This document shows positions 1 to 10,589 of a DNA stretch of 64,000 nucleotides, piece after piece; positions within the stretch are counted from its first letter, which is position 1, and every line of letters starts with the position of its first letter. The stretch is taken from NCBI GenBank assembly GCA_030704615.1, contig CM060732.1:53117053-53181052 (forward strand). The letters are read 5' to 3'. The stretch comes from Takakia lepidozioides. Lineage: Eukaryota > Streptophyta > Takakiopsida > Takakiales > Takakiaceae. The position numbers and the translations under genes were made by a program. The notes beneath the pieces were generated by a model. The model had not been told where the DNA came from and made no database searches. It worked only from the letters and a program-made list of their open reading frames with translations.

Positions 1-65
1 CAAGAGAAGATTCAAAGTTCGGGGCGCAACTCAAGTGTTCGATACAAGGAAGTCAGAAAACGAAG

Positions 66-395
66 ATGTCCACTCACAGTAGAGACCATGCGGCTGGACA
101 CCACAAATTCCTCAACAAAAAAAATCTCTTTCTACCTCCAGACCCTGCACATTGCTTCACAGTTCCGGTAAAGATCAGAATGCAAAATCGAGATATCTCT
201 GTAGAAGCACTTTTGGACTCAGGGGCTTTAGCATGTTTTATTGACAATTTTTTTGCGAAACAACACAATTTAACACTCGTAAAGAAGAAACTCTCGGGCC
301 CCGTTGAAATCATCGATTATCAACCGTTAACATCAGGAAATGTTGACCATGAAATTCGACCACTTGAAGTGAAGCTTAAGATCAAGCATCGCTGA
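66..395 (+). pseudogene. Ty3/gypsy-type retropepsin fragment
   Basis: A 109-codon open frame starts at an ATG and ends in TGA. Around residues 47-66 it carries the aspartic-protease signature of LTR-retrotransposon polyproteins: a hydrophobic strand, then LLDSGA, then ACFID. The flanking residues (NRDISVEA before, FAKQHNLTL after) fit the protease segment of Ty3/gypsy gag-pol. No reverse transcriptase or integrase follows, and downstream DNA is AT-rich with stops in all frames, so this is a truncated relic. The catalytic Asp of DSG is intact. The family call is from motif recognition only. Confidence 0.6.
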
Positions 396-489
396 CTTTT
401 TGTCTAGTCTTGTACCTCTAGTCTGTTCTTTTGTTTGTGTTCAGTCATCTTTTCATTTTTGACAGTTGCAACCAATATATGATATATCA

Positions 490-615
490 TTTCGAACATC
501 TTTGGTCCAAATGAGCATTATCAATGTTCTTTCTCAAACATAGACCATAGTCTAGTGTGCCTTTGAGATAACGAAAAATCCGTTTTACTGCAACCTAATG
601 GAATTGCCCAAGTTA
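490..615 (-). pseudogene. Ty1/copia pol fragment (end of reverse transcriptase)
   Basis: Read on the minus strand, this stretch encodes the hallmark copia motif VAVKRIFRYLKGTLDYGL followed by CLRKN. An in-frame TAG stands where copia elements usually have Trp just before VAVKR. Upstream and downstream frames are broken. It is a degraded Ty1/copia scrap in the opposite orientation to the gypsy-type fragment at 66-395. Confidence 0.65.
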
Positions 616-967
616 GTCACAAAATTGGCTTACAATCCTTAGTGATTGTGCAATATCTGGCCGTTTTACGACCATTGTGTATATTGAGGTATTCCACAAT
701 ATTATGATAAACAATAGCTCTCTTTGTCTCTAAGTCTGCAACACTCTTAGGACTCATCTCCTTCAAGAGTTTACAATCTGAAACAAACAGAGTTTCTATT
801 AACATACCATATCGGGTCAAAATATCAAATACCTACGTTGGTTTAGATAAATTGCTCGATTTTGTTGAACACAAGATATCCACATTCTCAAGTAGTATTG
901 GATCTCTCTCAGATCTACCATCTCAAATTTAAAAATCACTCTCTGTTTTTTTAACACAGCTTAATCA
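616..967. other. no gene recognised
   Basis: AT-rich DNA. A 67-codon minus-strand frame (617-820) directly precedes the copia fragment and may be further decayed pol sequence, but no motif supports that. Confidence 0.3.
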
Positions 968-1798
968 TTAACCCTTAAGTTCCCAAGCGACCTGAATCGG
1001 GTCACTTTGAATTTGCAGGTCGACCTAATTTTTGCAGATCTAATCTGATGGGGCCCACTCCTGAAGCTTTAATGACAAGGGATTTTTCTCGAGTATGATG
1101 CAAAAATAAAACTAAAAAAAAACAAAAGCTGCGACCTACAAAAAATATCTCAGATCTCTCATTTACGTTTTGGGGCCTGAAAAGGGTTTGTTGACCGCTG
1201 ACGTGGCAAGTAAACAAGCCCAAAACAGATTGCACTCCAAAGGCCATTTTTGAGAGAAAATTAGCAATTTTGGAAAAAACACTTCACCTTGTGGTGTGTG
1301 AGCATTACATACACACATCCACCATTGGCTTTTAAAAAAATTGTAGAAAAAAAAAGTACTTCATTTGGAGGCACATTTTCTCTTGTCAATTTTGAGATTT
1401 CAACCCCCACATAATTGCATGAATAGCAAGCATAGGTGAAAAAATCAGTTGGATCTGCAATTTAGTGGGGTCATAGCCACTCCACTATTGACTTGGAAAT
1501 GGTGGGTCTTGGGGCAAGCAAAATTGGATAAAGCTAGGTTTTGATTTGGTCAAACCAATTTCTTTCTCACTTTTTCCTTGGGACCTGATATTTGAGGTCT
1601 GGGCCAACGCTATAGTCTCACAATTTCCACGGTGGACTTGGCTCATTTTTTGGTATGTCATGCATAAATGAGCTGGGCCATTGCTATAAGGCTGGAATCT
1701 CTGGATGATTTTCGGTAGGTTTCTAGGGGCAATGTACTGCAGCTGGGTACCCAAAATTGGTAAAAAGTCAAAAAAGGGCTTGGGAACTTAAGGGTTAA
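968..1798. mobile_element. piggyBac-like non-autonomous element (TTAA target site)
   Basis: The two ends are perfect inverted repeats. The left end is TTAA (968-971) followed by CCCTTAAGTTCCCAAGC (972-988). The right end is the reverse complement at 1778-1794, followed by TTAA (1795-1798). A CCC start flanked by a duplicated TTAA is the established signature of the piggyBac superfamily. The 823-bp body has no transposase-like ORF (longest frame 89 codons), so it is non-autonomous. A small subterminal dyad (GACC...GGTC) lies just inside the left end at about 989-1003. The inverted repeats and TTAA are seen directly; the superfamily is inferred from them. Confidence 0.75.
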
Positions 1799-3829
1799 CA
1801 TATCATGTTAATATGATCATAATAGGGTTTTCCATAAGCCCTTATATAATAAATATATGTCTAATTGTACATTGGCTGAAAATAAAACTACAAATATGAC
1901 AAGGTATTTCTAATGAATAGCTTCATTCTCTTGTGTTTCTTGACTCTCGCGTTTACGCTCATTTTTGCCATGTGTATTCTACAATCTTTTATAACATTAT
2001 TGTATCTCAATGATGACACTTCATCTTTGACTTCAGCTTAAACTTTCAGCCAAACTTTACAGTTTGATATGAAGGGAATTTCTTCTTTTGGAATCTTCCA
2101 GGTTTAATATTTGTGAACAAAGCCCTGTCTACCAATGTAGACGCCATTTGACCTCTTCTTCGTTTCTCCTCCTTGAAGAGAAGACCTATGACCACGTAGA
2201 TACATTTCTTGGGCTCAACCCCTTGGCACGCCCTATCCTCAAGGCCCTCATGAGCTACTCCGAGAGATAGGACTGGATGTCGCCTTTTAAACCATCTGAG
2301 CCATCTCCACCCTAGAATCCCATTTTGAATGGAGTGACTCTTTCTTGTGTAATCTCCACCACCTTAAGCTTTAACTGTGTCAATGTCAGTGGATGCCCAA
2401 TATTATGCATTTTCTTGATTTAGCTTATTAGACCATCCCCACCGAAGGCACGGTACATGGATACATCAAGTGCCTTTTATTGAGGCATGTGCAGATCACG
2501 TAAGAAGATGGAGGGGGGCAGCAGGCGGAATGCTCCCCACCACTGGCACTGCAAACCTCTCGCTTGCCAGCGTCTCACGTGTGGGATGCTCGCTTGACTC
2601 GTCTGATGTTGACTTGTGTGAGACGTAACGGGCCCGGAAGGACACGGCAAGGTTCGGGGTCCGGTGACAATTTGGAGTGCACGGAACCTTACTGCGCGTT
2701 GTAGCGTGCAGCGGTGGGGCATGGTTTTTGTGGTTTTTCTCTCTGACACGGAATTTTGCCGCTTCTGTGGCTGAGAGCGGGCCCCGATGGGGATGCTCTT
2801 AGTCATCTTCCTCTGATATCTCTAATACACCTGATTTCCCTCTACGTCGTGTGGTTGTGAGTTCGTAGAGGTGATTTCGGAGTGATGTCATAAGGATGTC
2901 AAAGTTTATGCTTGTAGTTTCTTCAATTTTCTTTTATGTCTGATGCGCCGTCAAGTGCAGGAGGAGTTGTTGTGTCATCTATTCCACCGTTGTCTGTTGA
3001 CTTTGCGGTCAAATTCTCCAGATGCTCATCCTGCCTCAACAATGGTTGTCTGCGAGTTGTGTGATTTGTGCATGGTTGGCTGTCAAGTTGCCGCAGGGAT
3101 GACCGCTCTTGACTTGCTCGCGGCTGTTGTGATCGTACCTCACTAGTGCGGGTCCATCCTGCTTGCACACGGCCCCACCTGACCGCATTGTAGCTCTTGT
3201 AGTATAAGATTGTCAGATGGATATCCTTGGCCCCATTGAAAATCAGCGAGATTCGTGTCCGACTCCTCGCAACTTGTGTTTAATTGATCTATCTGTTTCA
3301 CTATGAGATTCACTCTCTAGCTACTCCCCCTCTTCTTCTGAATCTTGCACCCTCTGTGGTGGGGGGGAGCTGAGAGGAGCAACATTTTCTGCTCTCAGCC
3401 CCCACTTTTTTTCTTTTTTTTTTGGGATCTGGAATGTAGAGATTGTTTTCTCGCAAGGCTAACTTTTGGGTTTGCATGACAGGTGCCAGGCTTATGGGGA
3501 AAGAGAAGAAGTCCCCTGCCCCAAAGAAGGGGGCGGAGAACTCGTTTGCAATGCCGGCACATGTGACGCGGGCTGGCGTCTCATGGTTTATCAGCCCCGT
3601 CGGCAGCCGCAGCCAGAGGGCTCATCTGCCCCCTCAGGCCAGTACCCCCGACAACAACAACATGACATTGAAGAGGAAAAATGATTTTGTGGAACATTTT
3701 CAAGCTCGGCGGAAAATAAAACTAACTGGGAGAGAACGTATGTCTGCCCTTCCCCCTGTTAGCCACATTTACTCGGCTCTGAGGCGGGTGTCTCATCGTC
3801 CAGAACTGAGAAAATGATCAATCTAACTA
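1799..3829. other. intergenic, no recognised gene
   Basis: About 2 kb with only short frames. A GC-rich 109-codon minus frame (2477-2806) and a 124-codon plus frame (3443-3817) have no motif I recognise and no splice context that would make them convincing. The first 200 bases are AT-rich. A G-run and a T-run occur around 3360-3425. Confidence 0.4.
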
Positions 3830-4530
3830 AGGAAAGGACCTGTAGTTGACCAATGCGGTAGACCAATACTCACCTGCAATAGACCAATGCGGCAGACCAT
3901 GATCGCAGATCACCTGCAGTACACTAGTACTCACCTACAGTAGACCAATGCGGCAGAGCATCTGGGAGTCCCTCTATGTGTTTTTTAAAGGATTGATGAA
4001 GGAGACCAATGAAGTCAATAAATGAGCCAAAGTGAATCAGTAGACCAATGTAGTAGAGCAATGAAGCAAGCATAATTCAATGAAGCACTTAAATGGGTAG
4101 ACCAAGATAGTACAGTGGACTAACGATAAAATAGCAACATCATTATATGTCTTGACATCGAGATCCTTCTAATAAAACCTACACCATAACTCAAGCAATC
4201 GGTCTGTAGCCTCGGATTCCTGTTTCTCTAGGGCTTTCAGGTCCTCGGTGGCAATACTGCACTCAAACAACATTGTTTTTCCCTCAGAGATATGTGCGTT
4301 GAAAGTGGAGCCAAATCGGGCAGTGAACCTGCACAAACTCGGAAAAAGCCTTTAAGAAGATAGACCACGACAGAACCGGGCTGGCAGACCCAGAAGGACC
4401 ACACCCAGAAAGACCAGACCTACAACGGATACGGTAACAGACCCAATGAACAGACCAATGGAGCGGATGAACGGCAGCCACATCAGACCCAACAGACCCA
4501 TACAAACTTTTTACTGCGGACCCATGGAGT
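3830..4530 (+). repeat. degenerate AGACCAATG / CAGACC repeat cluster
   Basis: Plus-strand AGACCAATG and its variants recur roughly every 15-40 bases in 3838-4100. CAGACC / AGACC recurs through 4330-4510. Spacing is irregular, so this is a motif-dense cluster rather than a clean tandem array. The same motif in reverse complement (GGTCTG) dominates 5600-6400, and the plus-strand sense returns at about 6910-6985. Confidence 0.55.
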
Positions 4531-4971
4531 TGGTGTGTTCAGAGCACTCATGTACACTCCGGACTTGGGTTTTTTTGCAGCGTCTTTTTTGGGGGGAATT
4601 GTTTTTAGCCTCGGGTCTGCCACGCCATCTGGTATGCACTTCTTCCCAGCTACCGTCGCTCTATTTGGTGAAGCAAGTTCCTCCAACTTCTTTTCCAATG
4701 CAACAACCGTCTCCTTCATACCCTCCTGGAGCTGGCTAGCTCGGCTTCGCAGCAGGATTGTGTCCTGGGGTTTATTAACACTCTGTGGTCCCATTCTAGA
4801 TGCTTCTTGCACTCCATGGGTGGAACTGGCCCCTAAGGTGGGGGTTATTACTACTGGTCCACCCTTTGTGCTTGACCCTATGTTGAGCACCTGCGACGGA
4901 CCACGAGCTGAGACCTCAGATGCCAGAACCTTCACACGAATATCAGACCACAAAACATCAGCAATCACCAC
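4483..4971 (-). CDS. unrecognised protein segment with coiled-coil-like stretch
   Basis: A 162-codon minus-strand frame. Its middle (residues about 73-95) has heptad-like spacing (SQLQEGMKETVVALEKKLEE) expected of a short coiled coil. A Lys/Pro-rich stretch (PPKKDAAKKPK) follows. It lies in the same orientation as the other minus-strand segments at 5169-7796 and may be a downstream exon of the same unit, but no splice junctions were proven. I do not recognise the family. It could also be part of a retroelement gag-like gene. Confidence 0.3.
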   Translation of the reverse strand: MVIADVLWSDIRVKVLASEVSARGPSQVLNIGSSTKGGPVVITPTLGASSTHGVQEASRMGPQSVNKPQDTILLRSRASQLQEGMKETVVALEKKLEELASPNRATVAGKKCIPDGVADPRLKTIPPKKDAAKKPKSGVYMSALNTPTPWVRSKKFVWVCWV

Positions 4972-5168
4972 CCAAATGCACAGGAAAAAAAATTGGACTG
5001 CAAAAATGCAATGGAATCATACCTTTGTAGGCGCTGTGGGTGTCTGCAATAGCGCCACTCCTGTGGCAGGTACATCTTCGACTACAGTGACTGGATCCAG
5101 AGAATGAGAATGGACAGAAACATGTGCATGGGTTTCGGCAAGGTCTGCTGAATGGTCTGCTGTGGGGT

Positions 5169-5700
5169 CTACCTTGTCAGTGTGGAGTCGAACATAAGAA
5201 GCACCCTATCAACGGATTCGTCTAACGCCAGTTGTGGGTGTACAGACGAGTCAGGGTCCACACAAGTAAGCGGCAAAACGGCCAAAGATGCGTCCTCATC
5301 TTCTGTAGACCATGCCTCTAGCAGATGGGGAAGGTCACAGACCAAACTGTCACAGTCATAGTCCATAGTTGCAATTGCAGAATTGGTCTGTACTATGGAT
5401 AAATGAGCATTGACGCCTTCTCGGTTCTGTTCAGGCTGTGCTGTGTCAGAAGATCTGGTGGCAAAAGTAAGGTCCACTACCATTCTTTGCTTCTCAGCAG
5501 ATGTTGCAGTGGGGGGGAAATGAATTGCTCCTCTCATTTTCGGCAACTCGTAAGTGCCAGGGAGGATCGGCGTCGCTTCCTGGGTTTTTTCCGCCAAGAC
5601 TTCACGAATGTCTGATGTCCTGCACTGGCAGGGTCTGCTGATGTTGGAATGGTGAGGTGTCAGCGTCCATACCTGCGTCGCGATGCACTTCTGCGGTGCT
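5169..5700 (-). CDS. unrecognised acidic protein segment
   Basis: The C-terminal two thirds of a 242-codon minus-strand frame (5169-5897) look protein-like: balanced composition with acidic patches (ATMDYDCDSL, STEDEDASL) and a stop at 5169. Upstream of about 5700 this frame is only the out-of-phase translation of the DQTRP repeat, so I treat just 5169-5700 as plausible coding. A splice or frameshift would be needed to join it to the 5602-6345 frame, which overlaps it in another phase. No known domain was recognised. Confidence 0.35.
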
Positions 5701-6345
5701 GTTGTCAAGCAATGTACCAGGCAGGGTGTCCTCCGGCAAGGTCTGATCAGGTCTGCACTGGTTGGGAAAGGTATATTTTGATACGGTCTGGTGTGGTGTG
5801 GTGTGGTCTGGTATCCTCTGGTCTTCTGGGGTCTGGTCTGTTGTGCACTCGGCTCGTCTGGAGTCCATCGCTCTGGTGTGGTCTGGTCTGGTATCATCTG
5901 GTCTTTTGGGGTCTGGTCTGTTGTGCACTCGGCTCGTCTGGAGCTCTGGTGTGGTCTGGTCTAGTGAGGACTCCTCCGGTCTGGTCTGGTCTGGTCTTGT
6001 CTGGTCTGCATTGGTATGCTCTGGTCTGCTTTCCACCGCAGCGGTCTGCTCTAGGAAGGTGGATGGTGGGAAGGTCTGCATGTGATGTAAGATGGGTGCC
6101 CGCTGATCTGGAAAGGTCTGCTCATGGAAGGTGTTGTGGAAGTTGTTGTCTGGAAAGGTGTGCATAACCAAGGTCTCCCCGGTAATTTTGGGTAAGGTGT
6201 GCAATGCCTCCACGAAAGTTTGTTTTGCCAAAGACAAATTTTTGTCACCCAAACGAGTCTCACGAAGTCTAGCCAACGATTCGAGAAAAAGGGCCTCGGA
6301 CTTTGGGTGTCCCACCACATTGTCTGGTTGGGGGAGTACTGACAA
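5602..6345 (-). CDS. unrecognised protein with DQTRP-type repeats
   Basis: A 247-codon minus-strand frame. Residues about 1-75 look like ordinary protein (ALFLESLARLRETRLGDKN). The next ~110 residues are a low-complexity run based on DQTRP, RPDDTRP and DQTTPE, produced by GGTCTG repeats on the plus strand. The frame ends at 5602. Codons with GAC CAG ACC phase keep the repeat hydrophilic in this frame; other frames give VWSGL-type translations, which I regard as shadows. Function unknown. It may be a decayed gene whose repeat expanded. Confidence 0.35.
   Translation of the reverse strand: MSVLPQPDNVVGHPKSEALFLESLARLRETRLGDKNLSLAKQTFVEALHTLPKITGETLVMHTFPDNNFHNTFHEQTFPDQRAPILHHMQTFPPSTFLEQTAAVESRPEHTNADQTRPDQTRPEESSLDQTTPELQTSRVHNRPDPKRPDDTRPDHTRAMDSRRAECTTDQTPEDQRIPDHTTPHQTVSKYTFPNQCRPDQTLPEDTLPGTLLDNSTAEVHRDAGMDADTSPFQHQQTLPVQDIRHS
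5770..6050 (+). repeat. GGTCTG tandem microsatellite/minisatellite
   Basis: Dense runs of GGTCTG, GGTGT and TGGTCTGGTC. A roughly 100-bp higher unit is also duplicated: the stretch from about 5815 recurs with the shared TCTGTTGTGCACTCGGCTCG core near 5835 and 5920. It explains the long overlapping ORFs on both strands here. Confidence 0.7.
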
Positions 6346-6419
6346 TCCAGTCGGGGGTCTACTGTTCCTTGTTCTCCATCAACAAGGTCTGCTGGTTTGC
6401 ATGTCGGTACTTGGGATTT

Positions 6420-6675
6420 TGCTGGGAAGGGTCTGCTCGTTGCGGTCTTCCTGGGTCTCCATGGGAGTTGGGTTCTGTGTAGATGAAGGGTCTGTTGCTG
6501 TACGAACTCCAATGAGCCTGCATTTAACGGGTGACTCGACGCCAGTAAGGCCACGGAGGGCTCTTAGAAGCTGTCGTGTGCCATTGGCGTATTGGTCAAG
6601 AGCATTCCGAACAAGCTCGTCCTCCAGGTCATACTCTGCAACAATGTCACAAACATTGTCAGAAACAAAGCATTC
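6420..6675 (-). CDS. unrecognised protein segment
   Basis: On the minus strand, a frame beginning near 6675 reads DECFVSDNVCDIVAEYDLED and continues without stop for about 80 codons (including DQYANGTRQLLRALRGLTGV) to a TGA near 6400. The composition is convincing as protein. The same frame continues upstream past a TAG near 6690 into another open stretch, so either an intron lies there or the gene is broken. Same orientation as 5602-6345 and 6987-7796. Family unknown. Confidence 0.35.
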
Positions 6676-6986
6676 ATCCTTGGTCTGCTAACAATGCAGG
6701 AGCGTGCGGTTTTGGACATTGCATTCAACAAACGACATGCTTTCCAAGAGCGGGTTTCCAGCAGAGGACCGTGTTGCAGCTCTGGGAGAGCTTGACAAGG
6801 CCTTCATGGATCGGCTGATGAAAGATATTGGACTGTGGACCACAGTCCTAGATCATGGTATGTCATCAGACCTAACAAATCTTATTAACAGACGTTGTCG
6901 GTGGCCATGAACGCAGACCTTCTCGCAGACTTTATCCCAGACCATGTGAACCATGACAACCAACAGACGTTGTGAAGCAGACCACG

Positions 6987-7796
6987 TCAACTAGCAAACC
7001 CCCATGTACTCTTCCATGCACACATGCGGAAGAGGCCATGCACGTCGTACAGGCGGCCGTGGCCCATTATACTGAAGTTGCAAAATGGTATCAAGCTCCC
7101 CAATATATTCAAGCTTGCTTCTTTCGGGTCGAGTGTCCCTTCTGCTTGTGTCACGGAATCTTGCCAATATGTTGCACACAAATCGGAGTCAAAAGTGGTC
7201 TTCCGGCGCATGTCAAGAGAGCGGATGCGGAAATGGCGATCATGAACCCACATTGAGGTGAACGAAAGGGCATATTGGGATGCCCCCCTCGATAGCTCGC
7301 GCACCAAGGGTGACACCACCTCACCGTTGTTCATTGCATGTTCAACTGCACTCCAAGGCCAATGACGGAAGGGTCTCAATTGTTGCAAATCAGAAGGCAA
7401 AGCAGAAACTGGCCCTCGCCCGCGGTCTCGCCCTAGTGATGCACGCGCCTGATCCCGTCCATGTGTGCGTCTCCAAGTGTGACTAGCCTCCAACCGCCGT
7501 GCATTCTCATTCACATGTCTTGCCTCCCACTCCACCATACACGAGGTGTTCTTCAACACAAAGACATGTGCTTGCTCTACCAATGTGGCGGAAAGCTTCA
7601 CCCTCTTGGACTTATTTGGCAAAACTTGCTTCTTCCTTGTTACATCCCCCTCTTCCTTCCACATTCGGGGGGCATCTTTGTCCACCCTCTTCATGTACTC
7701 TGTACATAGAACCATAGCCTCCTGCATTGGATTCGGCAGGGGCCGGCTCTGGAAGCAGCCTCCACATTTGGCTAACTCTATAAAATTTGCCTCCAT
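6987..7796 (-). CDS. unrecognised 269-residue protein segment
   Basis: The longest uninterrupted frame of this block: 269 codons on the minus strand. The first ~110 residues are Lys/Glu-rich (PRMWKEEGDVTRKKQ, VEWEARHVNENARRL) and could form helices. The rest is mixed (FTSMWVHDRHFRIRSLDMRR). No domain was recognised. With the other minus-strand segments between 4483 and 6690 it probably formed one multi-exon or frameshifted transcription unit. A retroelement ORF of unknown type is the main alternative. Confidence 0.35.
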   Translation of the reverse strand: MEANFIELAKCGGCFQSRPLPNPMQEAMVLCTEYMKRVDKDAPRMWKEEGDVTRKKQVLPNKSKRVKLSATLVEQAHVFVLKNTSCMVEWEARHVNENARRLEASHTWRRTHGRDQARASLGRDRGRGPVSALPSDLQQLRPFRHWPWSAVEHAMNNGEVVSPLVRELSRGASQYALSFTSMWVHDRHFRIRSLDMRRKTTFDSDLCATYWQDSVTQAEGTLDPKEASLNILGSLIPFCNFSIMGHGRLYDVHGLFRMCAWKSTWGFAS

Positions 7797-10589
7797 TGGA
7801 TCATAACGTCGTTAACTGCTTATCTGTAAAATGAGATTAAGCTTAAGCATAAGTTTAATTTACTGAGCTAATCCACTTCATATAGACATGTCACTACTGT
7901 TTTCGTATCCGTTATCATCCCTAAATGTGACAGCGAACTTTGCCATACTTCATCACCAATGATTCAGAATCGCCATAAATTTGAACTTTGAAATCACTAT
8001 AATGAACATGTTTAGGCACTAAAATTGAGATGAATAATTAGTTAATCTGACATCAGGTATTTAATTACGCATCAGTTTCTCTTTAGTGGATCTCCTGACC
8101 TGCTCACCCATATATCTCAATTATTGAGATTTCGGTAACCCTCCTTGAACCTAAATATGTCACACATATGAGTGAACGTGGTCCCCACTTCACTTTAAGA
8201 TAAAAGCGTGCCATTTTTTGATACAAAAATAGGTCTCCATTTCAGGTCCCTGTCCATAATTCTAAGTCTCCTGGCTAACAACAAGGGTAAGGCAGGGAAA
8301 ATTGGAAAATATTCTGCGTCCTGACAAAATCTTGGGAGCTAAAGTGGGTCACTCGCAAGAACAAGGCAGCTGACCCTCCAGTCTGGTGGGTCTGCCGCGG
8401 GACAGGACAGTAGACCCTTGGTCCTGGACCCAGGTGGCCGTGGGATGACCCTTTGCCCTTTTCCGTAGCTGGCCCTGTGGATTTTTAACACTGTTGATCC
8501 AGCCATTTAAGAATTTCATTAAGATTGGTGAAATTTCTTTCCTACTCTGCAGTGGTTTCAAAATGAACCATGGTCAAATGTCATGAAAATTGAGGTGAAG
8601 GTAGGGGATTAGTGCTTTATTTCCTGGCAAAAATTAGCCATAATTAAACCTGGAGACGCTCAAGATTTCACCCTGGAAAATGGATCAGCTACTTGTACAA
8701 AAGAATAATGGATAATCGAAAAGTTCAACAGAGCGCCAGTATTTGATCTTGCCTACGTGGACCTGTTAAACGTGCCCACCTGTTATATAAGCCACTTTTC
8801 TGACCCGACCACCTCATCTCGCCACATGGGCGCTGGCTACATGAGGCCCTTATTTGAAGATAAAAACACAGTCTGGGATATAGTTAACAACATGCTTACA
8901 CCACGTACTGTTGTACATAAGCAAAGTGTTAGTTTTATAACACAAAGGTGGCAGGAGGGTCAGATTTAGCAGGTTTTTGTGAAGAAAACTGTAGGCATAC
9001 AGGGGTTAAGTTGATGTATAAGAGACCAAGGTACAACACAGCTGGTGGGGCGAAGTGTCAAAGTCTCGTTGTCTGAAACGAGGTCAACCGCAGTTCACAC
9101 CACAAATGAAAACTGATCATTTTAGTAGTGGTGGACATTGCTGTGGCGGTCCTCTGACATACACACTAGCTTTTGTGTGACAAGCTTCCTAGCAGGTCGT
9201 CACAGTAGCTCGACAAGTACTCTGGACTTGTGCACAGCCAAATTATCTAGAAGAAAAGGTCATAGATAAGTGTCAAGCTACAAGAACGTTGGTAGTAGTT
9301 GACCAGAACTAGTACTGGACTTGCATTAATTTTCAAGAAAATAAGCAGGAAGAAGAAATGGGAAAATACTTGGTCCACATTTATTAGCGAACCCACAACA
9401 GCCACCCATACATGGTAAGTTGGTTCAATACCGCCCAATTTGTCATTTTCTTTGCATCATTGCGAGTGGGATCCACTGAATGCCTGTGACTATGGCAGTC
9501 ACAACGCGTACAGAGCTTTTTGTCCAGAAGGCAGCAAGCATACTACCCTTCAACTAGGGTCAACCACCCTACATGCACACCATGCATTACAACAAATCAG
9601 ACTACTTAAGAATGCAGAGAACGAGTGTCCCAGTTGACCTTAGATCAGAAACAGAGATGCAGCTCACCCACTGGGGAGGGTGCAATTGCCCACTTAAAGT
9701 ATTTTTTAATTAAATTCGTGAGCGGTTTTATTGGGACTGGAAAACAACATGACAACATTATAAACAGCACACACAAAAATTGTGGCCACCCAACAATGCC
9801 ACATTTAAAATGGGCTAAAATAATACTGAGACTGCCAAGTGGCCCTTGCAGTCAGAGGGGCCGTATGTACAGCAAGAAGACCCCTGATGCAGATAGCTGA
9901 ATATTGACCAACATAGTTTATCGAGACAGACCCTTGCGAAAAGGAAGTAAGGGCTCTCAGAGGAGACCCTTAGCTTATCCTCAATGTCAAGGTTCACCAC
10001 AAGAACTACCTGTGTGAGCCTGTACAGTTGGAACGAAGGACACTCACTTTTATACACACCGTTACAGCTAACTCCTGCCTTGATCCATTTCCCTCTTTTC
10101 ACACAAGCATACTGCTCTGTACCCATTCACACTGCCGCCCCTTTCTACTTGGACTGTTAGGACTGAAGCCCCCCAATCCTACAGAGAGGGAGGAAGGACT
10201 GGTCAGAAGACATACCACTGGTAATATCTCCCAGAGCGAGCCTCCCTTCAGGGAGGCAATGAGTACAAACACATCAACAACCGACGACAAGCTACAAAAA
10301 GATACATGCCGGTACAAGCTGAATAACACTCTCACTCCCTCACAGCCCCCTTCATCAAGCACCAATCAAGTAAAATATGACACTATTACACTATTTACTG
10401 CTGCAAAGAGCTCTTCCGCACTCCGCACCATAATTCCAAGCCTGTCTTGCCACAAAACTTCCCCACTTACCAAAGACCAGAATAGTGGACTGCAGGAAAG
10501 GAAGATGAGCAGAATGGGCCTTCGGCAACCAGCTAGAGAACAGGGCCCTCGCCACAAGGAATCCACCATTGCTCAGTGGATGTGAAGTC
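7797..10589. other. intergenic; distal part probably 3' UTR/downstream of Pumilio
   Basis: No gene recognised in 7797-9900. Short frames at 8757-8969 and 9440-9637 have no motif. From about 10589 down to roughly 9900 the sequence lies directly 3' of the minus-strand Pumilio stop codon and probably includes its 3' UTR. I could not place a poly(A) site. Confidence 0.4.

Noticed and set aside
5649-6167. 172-codon plus-strand ORF (and a 107-codon partner) with SGLVWSG-type repeats
   Set aside because: It is the antisense translation of the GGTCTG repeat. The composition is only repeat-derived and the minus-strand frame is more protein-like.
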